Source: Circinella umbellata
Taxonomy: Eukaryota > Mucoromycota > Mucoromycetes > Mucorales > Lichtheimiaceae
DNA length: 64,000 nt
Assembly: GCA_025093555.1 (NCBI GenBank)
Contig: JAIWNF010000018.1
Coordinates: forward strand, 1-64,000
Direction: 5' to 3'
A model generated the notes under the pieces. It was not told the DNA's origin. It saw only the letters and a program-made list of their open reading frames with translations, and ran no database searches. Positions 49,945 to 62,814 of this stretch are shown piece by piece (the first letter of the stretch is position 1; each line of letters starts with the position of its first letter). The position numbers and the translations under genes were made by a program.

Positions 49945-51074
49945 AAATTAAAGAGGATATTTAATCAGTTTTGATATTTAAAAGTTTTATTGGTTTTTCT
50001 CCCTCCTCACCCTTTTCTTTGTTGTAAATAATGTATATATTTCATCCTTGATAATAAATATATGATTTGATTTCCTTTTCATTCTATCTACATGTGTTTT
50101 GATTGATTGGTCAGCATTTGGGAAAACAGTTGTTGTCATAGCAAACCCAAATGAAGAAATTTGATATGTTATCCCCCCCGGGGAATGGTGTGTTAAATAA
50201 CCTTTTTGATAAGAGAAGAAAATGTCATCTACTTCAATATTTTACACGTTTTTTTTTTTTATTTAGCTGAGCAGATCTTTTATAATGAATATATTACAAT
50301 ACTTCTTTAGAAGCGAAACATATAAAAAAAAACTGGTATAACTGAAAAAGGAAAGTGTTAAAACAAAAAAAAAAAGTTCCCTTTTTTTACTCATGCATTT
50401 TTCTTTAACGTGATTGGTGTTTGTTTCTTTTTTAGGAGATGAATATTTTTTTTTTGACGCTTAATGTTGTGTGTCACCCAAAAAAGAAGAACTACCTTTT
50501 CCAGAAAAAAAAAAAAAATGATGTTGAGAAATCAAAATGACATAGCAGCAAAAACAAAGGCATAAAAAAAATAATATAGAAAATTTTCATATGCAATAAC
50601 AAAAGTATTGAAAAAAAATAATTTATGGGCTTATTTTATTCAATGGGATGACTGGGGGATCTAGTAAAATAGAATGATGAAAAAGAGGTTTATTATTAAT
50701 CCCCCGCAAAACATCCCCCTTTATCCTTCTTCACTCCCCTCCCCCAATATATTCTTAGAGAAGTATCTTTTATTTATAATCGTTTAATAAAATAAAGAAA
50801 AAAGTGATGAGGTTCCAAATGTTCCACAGTTTTGATAAAATGGGTATTGTTAAATGTTGAAAAAGAAGAAAAGGGAGTGAAAAAAAGAGGGGGGGGAGAG
50901 AAGGGGAATTACCTTTTTTTGGGGGAAGGAGAATGAAAAAACAATTTGTTCCTTTAAGTAAAAAAAGATCCGTTCAAGTTTAATTTCTACCTTTTTTTTT
51001 TTTTCTTTTTTTCTTTCTTATAAAAAACTTTACCCCACCTTTTTTTTTTTAAAAAAAAACACACCCTATTATAA
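49945..51074. other. Homopolymer-rich intergenic region
   Basis: About 1.1 kb with many mononucleotide runs (T, A, and G/C runs such as CCCCCC at 50175-50180 and GGGGGGG near 50891). It ends with a pyrimidine-rich tract 10-90 bp before the kinase ATG (50990-51045), typical of a strong fungal promoter or 5' leader. No gene recognised. Confidence 0.5.
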
Positions 51075-53214
51075 ATGTCTATTAAAGGGTCTTCCAATGA
51101 TCATTATGTATTTCTAGAAAAGATAGGTGATGGCGCGTTTGGTCAAGTGTTTCGAGCCAGGGACAAAATCTCTCGACAAATTGTATGTTAAATCTAGATA
51201 TTTATATATATTTACACTCTAAATATTCATAGATTCATACTCATATTTTTATTATTTAATACTATAGGTTGCTATTAAAACAGTAAAACATAAATCTTTA
51301 AAAGTTGAAGATACAACTGACTATAGTTTACGTGAATACAGATCTCTCACTCAACTTGATCAACATGTCAACATTGTACAACTTTATAAAACATTTATTG
51401 CTTCTGACGAGGAACTTCATCTTGTTATGGAATATATTAATGGTGGAAATTTATATCAACTCATTCATCAAAGAAATACTCCATTGGACCATTCTGACAT
51501 TCGACGAATATTGTAAATATTTTAATATGCATTGATAAACCTCCTCCCCCCCCCCCTTTTTTTTTTCAAGAACACGGACTAAAAATCAATTTGATATATA
51601 TAGTCGTCATATTTTACAAGCACTTGAACATATTCACAGTCAAGGAATTTTTCATCGAGATTTAAAACCTGAAAATATTCTTGTATCAAATACACCATCA
51701 GGTGAAAGTATAATTAAATTGGCCGACTTTGGATTAGCTCGACCTATTGGTAGTAAAGGACCTTATACAGATTATATCTGTACACGATGGTATAGAGCAC
51801 CCGAAATTTTATTACGTGCACGTACTTATTCTTATCCAGTGGATTTGTGGGCTGCTGGTACATTATTTGCTGAACTTATCACATTAAACCCGCTCTTTCC
51901 CGGCAATACCGAAGTTGACCAATTATACCGTATTTGTGCCATTCTGGGAAGTCCCGGAAAATCTTCTGCCATTCTCAAGCGTCGGACTACTCTTACAAAA
52001 AATAATCAAGCTGGTAAATTAAGTCCTGGTTTTGCTCGTCGTCGATCTTCTGCCTCTACAAACAATCCACCAGCAGATCTCTTATCCATGTCACCTTTAT
52101 CAACATCACCTACTTGTTCAATATTATCATCATCACCTTCATCCATCCATAGTAGTAATAATAATAATACTAATAACAATAATAATAACATTATTACCAA
52201 TGAATGGCGTGAAGGTGCAAAATTAGCAAATCGAATGGGATTTTCTTTTCCTCAGGTAACATTTATACTTATTTATAAAATAACCGAATGACGTGTGTGT
52301 GTAATTTGTTTATGTACGACAAACCAAATAATAAACAAAAAAAAAAGAACGGAGTTTTGTTAATGATCTCAATCATGCCACTTTTTCTTTATAATAGATA
52401 CCTGGAACCCCATTAGAAAATGTATTTCCAACTGCATCAGCATCTATGGTTGATTTACTCAAAAAGTTCTTATATTATGATCCTCAAAGACGTATTCAAG
52501 CTTCTGAAGCATTAAAACATCCATTTTTTAATGAAGATAAACGACGACCACGTGACGAAGAAGGGCTTTTATTATTTAAGAAAGAAAATACAAAAAGACC
52601 AAGAATGGAAGAGATTGATGCTATTGATCTGCTGACAACACCGAGTGCACCTCTTCAAGTATGTCCAGATTGGGATATGTTTCACCATCCACATCATCAT
52701 CCATATACAGTATCCAATACTCCCACCACCACCATAACAACAACATCAGTAAAAGCAACGACTACTATTACAAAGAATAATAATAGTATGGCTTTAATAC
52801 CCTTTCAACATCATTTGGATACCGTTGCACATTATGGTAAACAGTTAACCACTTGGCAAAGTAAATCATCTTATTACACTACTACTAACAAAAATAATAA
52901 CAATAACAATAACCATCATCATCATCACCATCCTCATAAACGTCCTGATACTTTGTACAATAATCATTATATTCCTCATTCTTCAACAATACATACGATT
53001 CCATTATCTTATCCAACACTTACAACAACTACAACAGCAGTAACACCTACTCATGCATTAGCAGATTCACTGTCTTCAACATCATCGAATGCAGACGAAA
53101 GGTAAATGAATTCATATTTCTATATCTACTTAATTATATATTAACAACTATATATTTTTAATATTTAGTGACTACAATAGGCTCAATGGCTGGCCATGGT
53201 TAAAGGTCTTGTAA
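51075..53214 (+). CDS. RCK-family protein kinase (MAK/ICK/Ime2-like)
   Basis: Five exons, 51075-51182, 51268-51512, 51604-52255, 52398-53101 and 53169-53214, give 584 aa. The kinase domain starts near residue 11: the glycine loop is IGDGAFGQV, the VAIK lysine is K40, HRDLKPEN covers 135-142, and DFG covers 159-161. The activation loop TDY (T173-Y175) precedes [11 protein letters not shown] TxY loop with this following sequence marks the RCK group (MAK, ICK, yeast Ime2). Residues about 236-316 are a low-complexity Ser/Asn insertion between ILGSP and [10 protein letters not shown], inside the C-lobe. The C-terminus after about residue 380 is Thr/Asn/His-rich and disordered. Ime2-type kinases drive meiotic entry in yeast; here the role is inferred. 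It lies about 1.5 kb from the Spo22/Zip4-like gene. Confidence 0.9.
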
Positions 53215-53444
53215 ATATAAGAAAGGAAAATAAAGGCTTGTAATTAGTTTATACATTATCTTCAACTAAATAAGCAAAAAAAAAAAAAAAAAAAACAGGG
53301 AAGAAAAGCCAAGAGTATTTGGTTTTTATTCCAATTTATAAATATTTTTTTTTTCTATTATTATTATTATTATACCCTCTTCTTTTTCTTTTTTTTTTTT
53401 TTTTTCTCTTTTACTCTTTATTTTTTTTTCAAAGCAAAAAACAA

Positions 53445-54005
53445 ATGTTATTAAAAGAAATAACATGTCGACAAGCAAGAATACGAAACTTAGAATATCA
53501 ATTAAAAGAAATACGAAATGAATATAATGAATTATATAAAGAACATTGTGAAACAGAATATCGATTACAATTCATTGAAAAACATGGTATTTGGGTTTCT
53601 GCAGAAGAACATGATACTATTTCTCATTATCGACATTGGATCTATCATCAATTATCACAAAAAGAATCTCAAGTAAAACAATTACAACAAAAAATTGATC
53701 AAGAAGTTTTTAATATTCAGAATGAATATCATCAATCTTTATCTATTTCTAATAATAATATTAAATCATCATCATCATTACCACCACAAAAACAACATTA
53801 CTCCTCTTTTCATATATTACTTCAAAATAATCAATCGATTCGTTGGCAAGAATATTTAAATCAAATTGTTTATTTACGTTCTTCCAATAGAAGAAAATTT
53901 ACCGACATGTTTCTACATTCATCAACATCTTCTTCATTATTATTGAATAATAATAAACGTATTAAACGTCATAATAATAATAATAACAATAAACGAAATA
54001 AATAA
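53445..54005 (+). CDS. Coiled-coil protein, uncharacterised
   Basis: Open frame from ATG 53445 (186 codons). The frame is open upstream to 53319, but that part is poly-Phe/Leu from T runs and ends in CAAAG, which may be a 3' splice site of an intron with an upstream exon, so the true start is uncertain. Residues about 1-45 and 70-100 form coiled coils (LKEITCRQARIRNLEYQLKE, QLSQKESQVKQLQQKIDQE). The end is Asn/Lys/Arg-rich (KRIKRHNNNNNNKRNK). No domain recognised. It converges with the Bax-inhibitor gene, with 15 bp between the two stop codons. Confidence 0.6.
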   Translation: MLLKEITCRQARIRNLEYQLKEIRNEYNELYKEHCETEYRLQFIEKHGIWVSAEEHDTISHYRHWIYHQLSQKESQVKQLQQKIDQEVFNIQNEYHQSLSISNNNIKSSSSLPPQKQHYSSFHILLQNNQSIRWQEYLNQIVYLRSSNRRKFTDMFLHSSTSSSLLLNNNKRIKRHNNNNNNKRNK

Positions 54006-54020
54006 ACTTTTTTTTTTATT

Positions 54021-55022
54021 TTAAAATCGACTACGTCTAGATGAAAAAGATCGCCATCCTCGGTTAAAATTATTATTATTATTATTGTCATCATCATCAT
54101 CTCTTCTTCTTCGTCTTCCACGTCGATTATTATTATTTTCACGTTCAAGAAAGATAATAGCAATTCGTACAAATAATGAAAATAAATCCATAAATAAATC
54201 CATTGCGTGACCTGGTATATCTCTAATTCCTGCACTCGCTCGTTCAATAATCATTTGTGTATCATATATCACTAAAATATTTAATTATTATTATTTTTTT
54301 TATCAGTTATCACTTTTTAACATCATCATTTTACATAGAGTTCTAATAGAATCTAACTTTTTTTTTACCAAATCCACTAAATGCAATTAATCCAAGATAT
54401 AATTCAGCCGAGAATAAAGAACGAGAACCAAAAAAGAAAAGATTAGCAATACCAGTCCAAGCTAATAATCCAAGTAATGAACCAGCAATACCCCCCACAT
54501 AAATCATACTACGTCGATTGGCTAATGTTGCTGATGCTGATAATCCCAAAAAAATAAACATTGCTGCTGAAAGTGCTCCAAGAAGTAATGTACCTGATGG
54601 ATCCATATAAAGAAATTGTTGTATCAAGAATGATAAAGACATACCACTAAATAATGAATATGTCTAAAAAAAAAAAAACAAAAAAAAAATTATTATTAAT
54701 ATGTAATTTAAAAAGCTTTTCCGCACAATGAAGTAATACTCAAAAAACTTACACCTAGTAATGGCCATCGAAACATATTATCGCGAGGTAATGTCATTAC
54801 TCCCATAGCTGAACCAAATGTAACACCTGTTTCAATTAAACCATTAAATGGTGATTGTGTTGTTGCACCCATTGCTGACAAACCCAACATGGCAGCAAGT
54901 ACTAAATAAACATGAACAAGATGACGTTGAACAGGTCGAGATATAAGTTGTTGGTGTGGATCCGATGAAGACGACGATCCACCTTGATAATTTTGTTTCC
55001 CAGGTGGTGGTGAACCAGACAT
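54021..55022 (-). CDS. Bax inhibitor-1 family protein (TMBIM6-like)
   Basis: Three exons, 55022-54753, 54663-54369 and 54271-54021, give 816 nt (271 aa). After a Gly/Ser-rich start and QRHLVHVYLVLAAMLGLSAMG (TM1) come six further membrane segments. The final part has VIYDTQMIIE and MDLFMDLFSLFVRI, containing the two aspartates that form the pH-sensing pair in this family. The tail is Arg/Asp/Asn-rich (REN...RRGRRRRRDDDDD) and ends SSRRSRF, longer than usual. BI-1 proteins sit in the ER membrane, leak calcium and restrain stress-induced death. Convergent with the coiled-coil gene. Confidence 0.92.
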
Positions 55023-55181
55023 TATTATTATTTTTTTTATCTTTAATATAATACAAATGATATATAATGGAAATAAAGAGAAAAGAAAAGAAGGGAAAAA
55101 AAAAAGTACAATAAAAAACGTGGGCGGGATATAACAAAAATTTTATGCAGTTAAAAAGTGGGGGGGGGGGGCCGGGTATTA

Positions 55182-56438
55182 TTAAGCTGTGGAAGAGGAA
55201 GAAAAATCAATATGTAATTGTCGACGAGAACAATGTTCCATAATATGTTGAGCAATAACTTCGCCTGATCTAAAATCCTGTCCACACATAGATACATTGA
55301 GCCATTGTAATTTCAATAAATCTCGTTTCCAATCAATGGGTTCTATAGTAGATAAATCCAACCACCCATGATAACCAATATTCAAAGATTTTAATTGTTT
55401 CATTTGTCGAGCCAGAATGACTAATCCTGGATCTTTTGTAAAACATCCTGCCATAGATAAATCAGATAAATGAGGTAATGTCGCTATAATCAACGAGATT
55501 GCATATCCAGGTAATGGGATAAATGACAAATCCAATGATATTAATTTCACAGATAATGGTGTCATTAATATATGTTCTTGATCCACAGGTTGATTGAATA
55601 AATGAATCACAGGTTCTAAAGCCCAATCCAATGATGGATCATATATATGGCGTACATAATATTCTTCTTCATCATCTTTTTCTTCTTCTTCTTCTTCTTC
55701 CCAATCATCCGCCACCCAATCATCATCCTGATCATTCTTGTTATTATTAGATAATAAGAAAGGTTCAATTTTCCAAAAACATCGAACAAACCATGTAAAA
55801 GAAATGGGGGCACTGTGGAGATTGAGTTGACTATAATGTTCATCCGTTTGAAAATAAGATAATAATCGATCGGTTAATCGTAATCCCAATCGATTTAATA
55901 CATGTTGTTTGGTAGCAATCGATAAAGTAGAAATAAGTCTTGGATTTTGTACTACAATATCAGTAGCTAATTGGGCACATTGAGAACACAAGGAATTGAT
56001 CGGTGGTTCTAATCTTTGTGCTGCGGGCGCTTTTCTTACAATAGCTTGTCTTGTCCATGAAGGAGGCGGTGCTGGCCCTGCCACCCGTGGTGAAAATGAC
56101 AATGTCGAAGACGACGTGGATGAGGAACAAGTCATTGTATAAAACGAATCATTGTTATTATTATTTTTACTTGATAATTTTCCTTTACCTTGACCTTGTT
56201 CCACTTCTTGCTGTCGTTGTTGGCGGTTTCTTTCAGCACGTAATTGTTCTACTCGTAATTTGGTTATACGTTCTGATACTGAAATGCTTGAAGTTGTTAA
56301 ACTTGATCGACTAGCTGTTTGTTGTTGTTGTTGTTGTTGGTAATGAGTATTACTACTACTACTACTATTATTATTATTATTACTATTATTATGAGAATAA
56401 ACTTTTAATTTATTTTTTAAATCTCGTCCTTTTGGCAT
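55182..56438 (-). CDS. Leucine-rich-repeat protein, conserved but uncharacterised
   Basis: Single exon of 418 codons from ATG 56438 (MPKGRDLKNKLKVY). An in-frame ATG at 56468 would add ten residues through a poly-A run and is less likely. Residues about 20-60 are Asn/Ser/Gln-rich. About 55-85 is a charged helix (SERITKLRVEQLRAERNRQ). About 138-260 is a helical, Cys-containing region (SLCSQCAQLATDIVVQNP). An acidic run (EEEEEEEKDDEEE) follows. About 290-415 holds LRRs (LISLDLSFIPLPGYAISLI, LSDLSMAGCFTKDPGLVILA, LKSLNIGYHGWLDLS, LQWLNVSMCG). There is no F-box or enzyme domain; it is possibly a scaffold or ribosome-associated protein. The 159-bp gap to the BI-1 gene is tandem and same-strand, with a G-run near 55160-55170. 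Confidence 0.8.
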   Translation of the reverse strand: MPKGRDLKNKLKVYSHNNSNNNNNSSSSSNTHYQQQQQQQTASRSSLTTSSISVSERITKLRVEQLRAERNRQQRQQEVEQGQGKGKLSSKNNNNNDSFYTMTCSSSTSSSTLSFSPRVAGPAPPPSWTRQAIVRKAPAAQRLEPPINSLCSQCAQLATDIVVQNPRLISTLSIATKQHVLNRLGLRLTDRLLSYFQTDEHYSQLNLHSAPISFTWFVRCFWKIEPFLLSNNNKNDQDDDWVADDWEEEEEEEKDDEEEYYVRHIYDPSLDWALEPVIHLFNQPVDQEHILMTPLSVKLISLDLSFIPLPGYAISLIIATLPHLSDLSMAGCFTKDPGLVILARQMKQLKSLNIGYHGWLDLSTIEPIDWKRDLLKLQWLNVSMCGQDFRSGEVIAQHIMEHCSRRQLHIDFSSSSTA

Positions 56439-58360
56439 AATTTCTTTTGAAAAAAAAAAAAGATCCAAAAAAGAAAAAAAAAGAGAGAGAAACTTTATCC
56501 ATTTTAAAAAAAAAAAGTTTTTTTTTTTTATATTTTATCATTTTCTTATTATAATATATAAAAAAAAAGAACTCTATTGCTAGAGTTGCCAAAAAATTGA
56601 TTAGCATTCAATAAAAAAAATACTAATCGTAATATATTGTATATTGGGGTATTGGCAGTTATTCATCGGTAGGTCCCTCATTTGAACAAGCATTCCCCCT
56701 TGATAAGGACAAAGAAAAAAAGATTTTTTTTTTTGCGGCGTTTTACCTTTTCTGTTTATACTTTTTTTTTTTTTAATTGATGACATATCATACTTTTTGT
56801 CGGTATTTAAAGAACTGATAGTTTAAAAAAACCATCCTTATCAAAATAGATGTAAAAATAATGAGTTGTAAAGACTTTATATACAATATATATATATATA
56901 TATATATATTAGCTAGAAAAAGAGTGTCACGGCCATATAATTTCTGTATATGTATGAACAAGCTCCATTTATTACATAATAGGGTTACCTGTGTTCCATA
57001 TGCTTTGCTACGCTTATCCAAAAGTTATTACTCTTCCTTAGGCTCTCAGTTGTCAAGGGTGAAACACACAATAGGTGTATCGATACTATAATCAAAAGCT
57101 TTTTACTAGTACGTAAAACCCCAAAATGTTACTAGAAGGTCTGCTGTATGTACGTGTTGACCCTATCATAGATGAGAACCTTGAGTGCAAGTAATTAATT
57201 TTAGACGGTTCATCTCAATATCTGAAATTACGTTTGATTTATTTCCAATTTTAAAAGGTGACATGTATAATCAAATACGGAACACTGCTTTTTTTGTTAT
57301 TATATCAAAGTTAGCAGTTGTATATACAAATAAGACGAATATAGGTAATGCTTTTTTTTTGTCGTAGTAGTAGAAAATCTGTATACGTAACAAGTTAATT
57401 AAAATTCATCGATCCAGATAATAATTGTAATAACTCAATGATGCTTACGAATATAGTTCGCGTCTGGCTTTTGTAGAAACACCAAAAATTAGCAATTTTT
57501 CTTATTTTCTACCTATTTAATTATATCAAACATCCGGCGTAGATGTATTTACAATTAATCTGCTTTTCAGACTTCTAGAGTTTTTTTATTCAGCTATCTT
57601 TCCCGTTGGAGACAATTTAAAGATACCCATCGGTTTTCAAAATATTTGGTTCGCTCAACATTATTTAAAGAAATTGGTTGGCACTTAACCTGATGAAAGA
57701 CTCTTCTCCAATAACCCTACTATAAAAGATGTTCCTGATCCATTACCCTGCATTTATGTCACCTGGCCTTTTTTCAATTTTTAAAATATCAATACGTATT
57801 AACATTTTATCTTTCACAATTGAGAGATTATCCTGCATACGCTGCCTTTGAAGTCTTGTTTACTCTTTACTTTGATTGTAACCATATAATCAATTATTAA
57901 GTACTCGACATGGCTAGTGATAATTCGCCCAAGTTACGAAATGTCATTATCAATCTGCTAGCGAAAATACAGAAAGAGTTCAAATAGTAACTATAGTATG
58001 AGAGAAAAAGCACAGGTTGGCATTAATAGTAAGTAGCAGTAACAGCGCCTTATGATATAACGAACGGCAAAGATCATAACAATAACAACGGGGGCTACAG
58101 TGCTTTGTCTGGACAATGGGTAATACTTGGCCAGAAAGATCCAAAAAAGTTTAAATGACTTAATTTGATTAATTTACGCACCTTTTTTTTTTTACCACTT
58201 TTCTCATTATCTCATATAGTTAATGACTCACAAAAAGGAAAATTTTATTATTCAATATGACTACCATAATATAGTAGAAGTGGTTTCAACCATGTTATAG
58301 CTACAGTATATAGCGTATATGTTCATAAACTAAAATGTGTATCACTAAAAAAGCTAGGTG
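56439..58360. other. Gene-poor region, left part
   Basis: Begins with poly-A/T promoter DNA of the LRR gene and a (TA)n tract at 56888-56909. Beyond that there is no ORF over 77 codons with any recognisable feature (56861-57091 and 57021-56788 overlap on opposite strands). No RNA gene was seen. Confidence 0.4.
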
Positions 58361-58365
58361 CTGAA

Positions 58366-58490
58366 AATCAATGAATCTGCATATAAATAGGTAATGGATA
58401 AATGATTCTGCATAGATTTATGGATCTCCATGAACTGACACTTTTCATAGAAATTCATGGCATTAGTGTTCATGCAGATTCATGGAAATC
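58366..58490. repeat. Imperfect hairpin / possible MITE remnant
   Basis: The 12-bp word ATGAATCTGCAT at 58371-58382 returns inverted as ATGCAGATTCAT at 58472-58483. The pairing extends imperfectly on both sides (GAAAATCA/GGAAATC) and inward (GATTTATGGATC versus GAAATTCATGG). A related GATTCTGCAT lies at 58404-58413. Too small for coding; no target-site duplication is evident. Confidence 0.45.
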
Positions 58491-61400
58491 CGTTCATTTT
58501 TATTACTCATTTTAGCCGTGGTGTATATGTTTATTGAATTTCTGCGATAAAGTATTACCATAATGGTTGTACTTATTTTAAACTTAAGGGTCAGCAGGGA
58601 TATCAAACTTAAAAGTATACAGTTTCTTTTCAATATAAGTATAAATGAATACGTAAGTCAGAAACTTGCAAGAATTACACTAATATGCTACCCATAACAT
58701 TCTTTTTTGATCAATTTGACTGCACTACATGCGTAGCATAGAAAAAAATACATTAAATGGTTAACATGGCATCAGATTTTTACTAGCAACACAACTATTA
58801 CCACAAATTATATAGTCATCAGCTATTTTTTTTTCATTATGAAATTTTGATGATATATAATAATACACTATTTTTTTTAATTAGAAAAATCTAGCACTCA
58901 AGTTTCATAGAATAAAACCAACTTTTTGTGATTTAAAAAGAGTAACTATACACCATTATTGAATACCAATGTTATGATTGCCTTTTCGGATTTATATAAC
59001 TGGGTCAAGTTCTCATAACAAAGTTACGTAATAGACATTATGCTATGAGATACTTCAAGACTATATGAAGCTAAAATTCCATTTTATGCTACCTATTATA
59101 AGAATGTTTTCAAAAACCCTGGTTCTACGTATCTAGTAAATATAAAATTTTGATTCTCTTCTTACTGCTTTACACGTCTCTTTTCAGCACAAATATGCAT
59201 TAACTAGCTGTTTCTCGCAGCTGCAGAAACACTCAGTTTTTAATTTGAAAGGTCTGATCCTTTCCTGATTTAGTATATTGCATATATGCACGCTTTTTGA
59301 AATTATTTTCCTTATATGGAATTCATTCATTCTTTCATGTGTTATAAAATACCAAGGTATCTGATAGCAGTGATCCCCCAATGCGAAAAAAATATTGTAA
59401 TAGGTAACATATAACCCATAGGCCACAAAATATATCTTTCTTATCAACAGCATTATTTCTTTGCCCATCTTTATGCTGTTTTTTTTTTGTATTATGATGT
59501 ATAGTATCATTAACGACTTGAAGTATGATTGTGAGGGTCGTGGTAAAACTTTAAAGAAAAATGCCACCTTCCAAATGTATTTATATTCATAACTATATCA
59601 ATCTTGTAATACATGAGATTAATTCTTCTTTTAAACAACGTTACGTTTTGGAAACACTGGATGTTCTTTTTTTTCAAAGCATTCACAAAAATAAAATAAA
59701 AAGAGTATGCATGTTAGTAATATTTTACATATTTGACTTGTTTTTTCGTTGGTTAAGATAGATGGATATGATATACGTATATATATAGATATACATAGAT
59801 ATGCTAATTCTTCATGTGACTAGAAAAAAAATGCTTTAGTTTTTGATCGCACTTCTTCAATCAAAAACATTGTTTTTTATAGCATCTAATAACTGAAACA
59901 TCGAGTTTTCATGGTAATCTAAAAAAACAAAAATGTAGACACGCTTTATGGATAGAATAATAATAATAGAGGTAATTTATATAACCAACGGATATAATAA
60001 TACAATATAATATAATATTACCATCATCATTGGTTATAATAAACATAATTATAATTAGCAACACCTAGTTACAAGAACAAAGAAAAAGGAAAAAAAAAAC
60101 ATCGCAGCATTTCTATGTTCCATTATATTACATTTCACTGATTTCATGTACTACCAAACTGTAAGTACAATGTCTTCAATGAGTTAAAAGAAAACTTTTT
60201 GTAGCACCTGATAGATCGGTGTACACTTGAATCTTTTCTCTTTCGAATAATAAGAAGAAAAAAAAAACTTACCAAAAGGTTTTGTCACGAAAACCGGGTA
60301 AGCTTGCACATAACACCATATAAAGATGTATATATAAATAGTCGGAATCACAAAAAACAGAAAATATAATCCTTCTTTTGTTTCACACACAAAGCATTTA
60401 TATAACTATTGTAACATAATAATTTTCTATGGTACATTTATACAAAATCATATCATTTATGTTTGCTCATCAATACTTATAATAGCTCATTTTCTTTGCA
60501 TTAGGTAGTACAGGCGCTTTCTTTTCAAACAGATCACAGTAAACAAAAAGGAGGGGGAGTGCTTTTTTTTTTGTCATAAGATTTCACTAATGTCATGTGA
60601 GACAAACAACAACAACAACAGTATCAGTAACTCGCAACACAGTAAAAGAGCTCTGATTATGCTTATAATAGCAGCGGCCACATTAAACGAGGCTGAGTAT
60701 ACATATCATCTCTCATCATGTATCATGTCAACCTAATCATAATAGGGACACCAGCAGCTATTTTTCTTCTATTAAGAATTCCTTCTTTTCCTTTCTTTAG
60801 TAGTAACTACATTGCTTAGTAAAACTAAATAAAAAAAAAACACCCTGACAACCCTGAAATATACAAATTTTTGCGTATCGAAAAAAAAAAAATGTACTAA
60901 ATCTTGTACGTTTAAAACAAGGTTAATTATTATGTCTTTACCTGTCCTACATCATTGTTACGATGTCTGATAAACAAAAAAAAAAGCTGATAAGATAAAA
61001 ATCATGGCAGCACTAAAAATGTTATATATGTCTTCTTTGGACAAAAAAAAAATATGTCTTTTATATGTACATATATATAACAATAGTGTCAACAAACCTC
61101 GAGATCAAATTATTCTAATTATACTGTAATGCGCATATACATCACACAAGAGATCATTTTAGTAAAGTTAAAAATAAAGTACATAGCCCGCTTTCATCTC
61201 ATCCCTACTTATTAACTAATATTTTAAGCGAATAATAAATTGAAATGACAACCAGTCTTTAATATATAATACACTCTTCACCATCGTCATTAACAACAGA
61301 CATGAAGAGGATCATAACATGTATGTCGTGAGAGAACTTTATTAAAAGTTTGTGTAAGAAAAAAAAAGAAAGGCGACACAACAGATCTAAAAATCATAAC

Positions 61401-62814
61401 TATACTTGGTTTTTTTTTCTCATCCATAATGTTTTGAATAATATGTCATCCCATTCTAATCCAAATTTATAACATTTCTTTAATGTCCAACAAGTAATTT
61501 TACTTTTCTTATCCTAACTAAATCAAAATATCTTCTCACCTTCGAAAAATAAAAAAAAAAGGATCAGGCATATAAAACAAAGAGGTATTTCGTATCAAAC
61601 AATTATGAACTGATGTTGATGCTAATTTTGAATTTTTGTATATCAAAAAAAAAAAAAAAAAAAAAAAAAGTGCTTTAAATCACAATTAATAATTAGGATA
61701 TGCAGCACATTATCAATCATCCAACAAAAAAAAATAATAATTATAGGACAAAACAAGGGCGCCTATCACCGAAAACCAACTATTAAGATTTAGTTTTGTG
61801 TGTCTATATATCAAACCGCGTTCATTTCTCCGCTATATATTGGTACTACAGTGAACCGCTTTCTTATAGCAAAAATATATTCCTCATTTAGTAGAACCAC
61901 AGTCCCGAAAATGAGCGCGTGATTACTGAAAAGAGGTGAAATTTCCTAAATATGCAGTTATTTTCTTATCCTCCTTAATATACTAGTACGACATCATAAC
62001 AAAAATGTATGATTATTAGATATGAGGAAGATAACCATATTCTCGTTGGGGGGGACAAAAAGATAACTAATAGTTAGCGTTTTTCCGTTTTATTATTTTT
62101 TCTATGTTGACACCATATAATCCAAAGAATAAGAAAATACAAATGCATGAATCATGTAAAAAAAAAAATGAGGGGGTGGCGTTTAAAAATAATTTGTATG
62201 TTATATAGTATATGTGTGGTTAGACCATGTGGCTGTTCCTTAATCCTGGGCTTAGTGGAAACAATTGCTTAGCAAATCAAAATTACCCACCAAAATAGTA
62301 ACCGGATGAACAATAACTAATCAAAAACGCTGAAAATAAAAAAAAGAAAGGGTTACTGTCTATAATTACGATATATAATATCAATGTTGTTATCAAATAA
62401 TAATAATATTTTTTTCCTACTTTCTTTTTTCTTTTTCAGTGTATTTTTTTGCTTATCATATAAAATAAACTTCTCTTATCATGAAGATAATATAAATAAT
62501 ACATGGACTGATTACCCAAAATAGCTCTAAATAGGTAATTTTGCGCGGACTGGACAATTTTTTTTTTTATCTCCTTCTTGGTATAATAGTGTTTATTACA
62601 AAGGCTAATTGTATAACATCTTGTGTGTACAGACTAAAATAAAAACCAAAACAAGAGAGCGTGCGACTTCTCTATCACACATTAAACTGACAGAAAGCTA
62701 TAATCACTTCTCACACAAAATGATAAGCGCGGATTATAGAAAAGAATATGACTACTTTGAAAAACTATTCAATACACACATTCAACACACATCAGATCAT
62801 AAAGGAAATAATCT
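58491..62814. other. Gene-poor region, right part
   Basis: About 4.3 kb of AT-rich DNA. The largest ORF (59567-59184 minus, 127 codons) has no recognisable domain and a composition like its surroundings, so I do not call it. Long homopolymers occur at 61645-61669 (A25), among others. No tRNA, rRNA or repeat unit was recognised by eye. It could include promoter and 5' leader of the permease, or unrecognised noncoding RNA. Confidence 0.4.

Noticed and set aside
53319..53444. Upstream in-frame extension of the coiled-coil protein
   Set aside because: Translates poly-T into Phe/Leu runs and ends in a likely 3' splice site.
59184..59567. 127-codon minus ORF in the gene desert
   Set aside because: No domain, membrane pattern, splice extension or compositional difference from flanking spacer.
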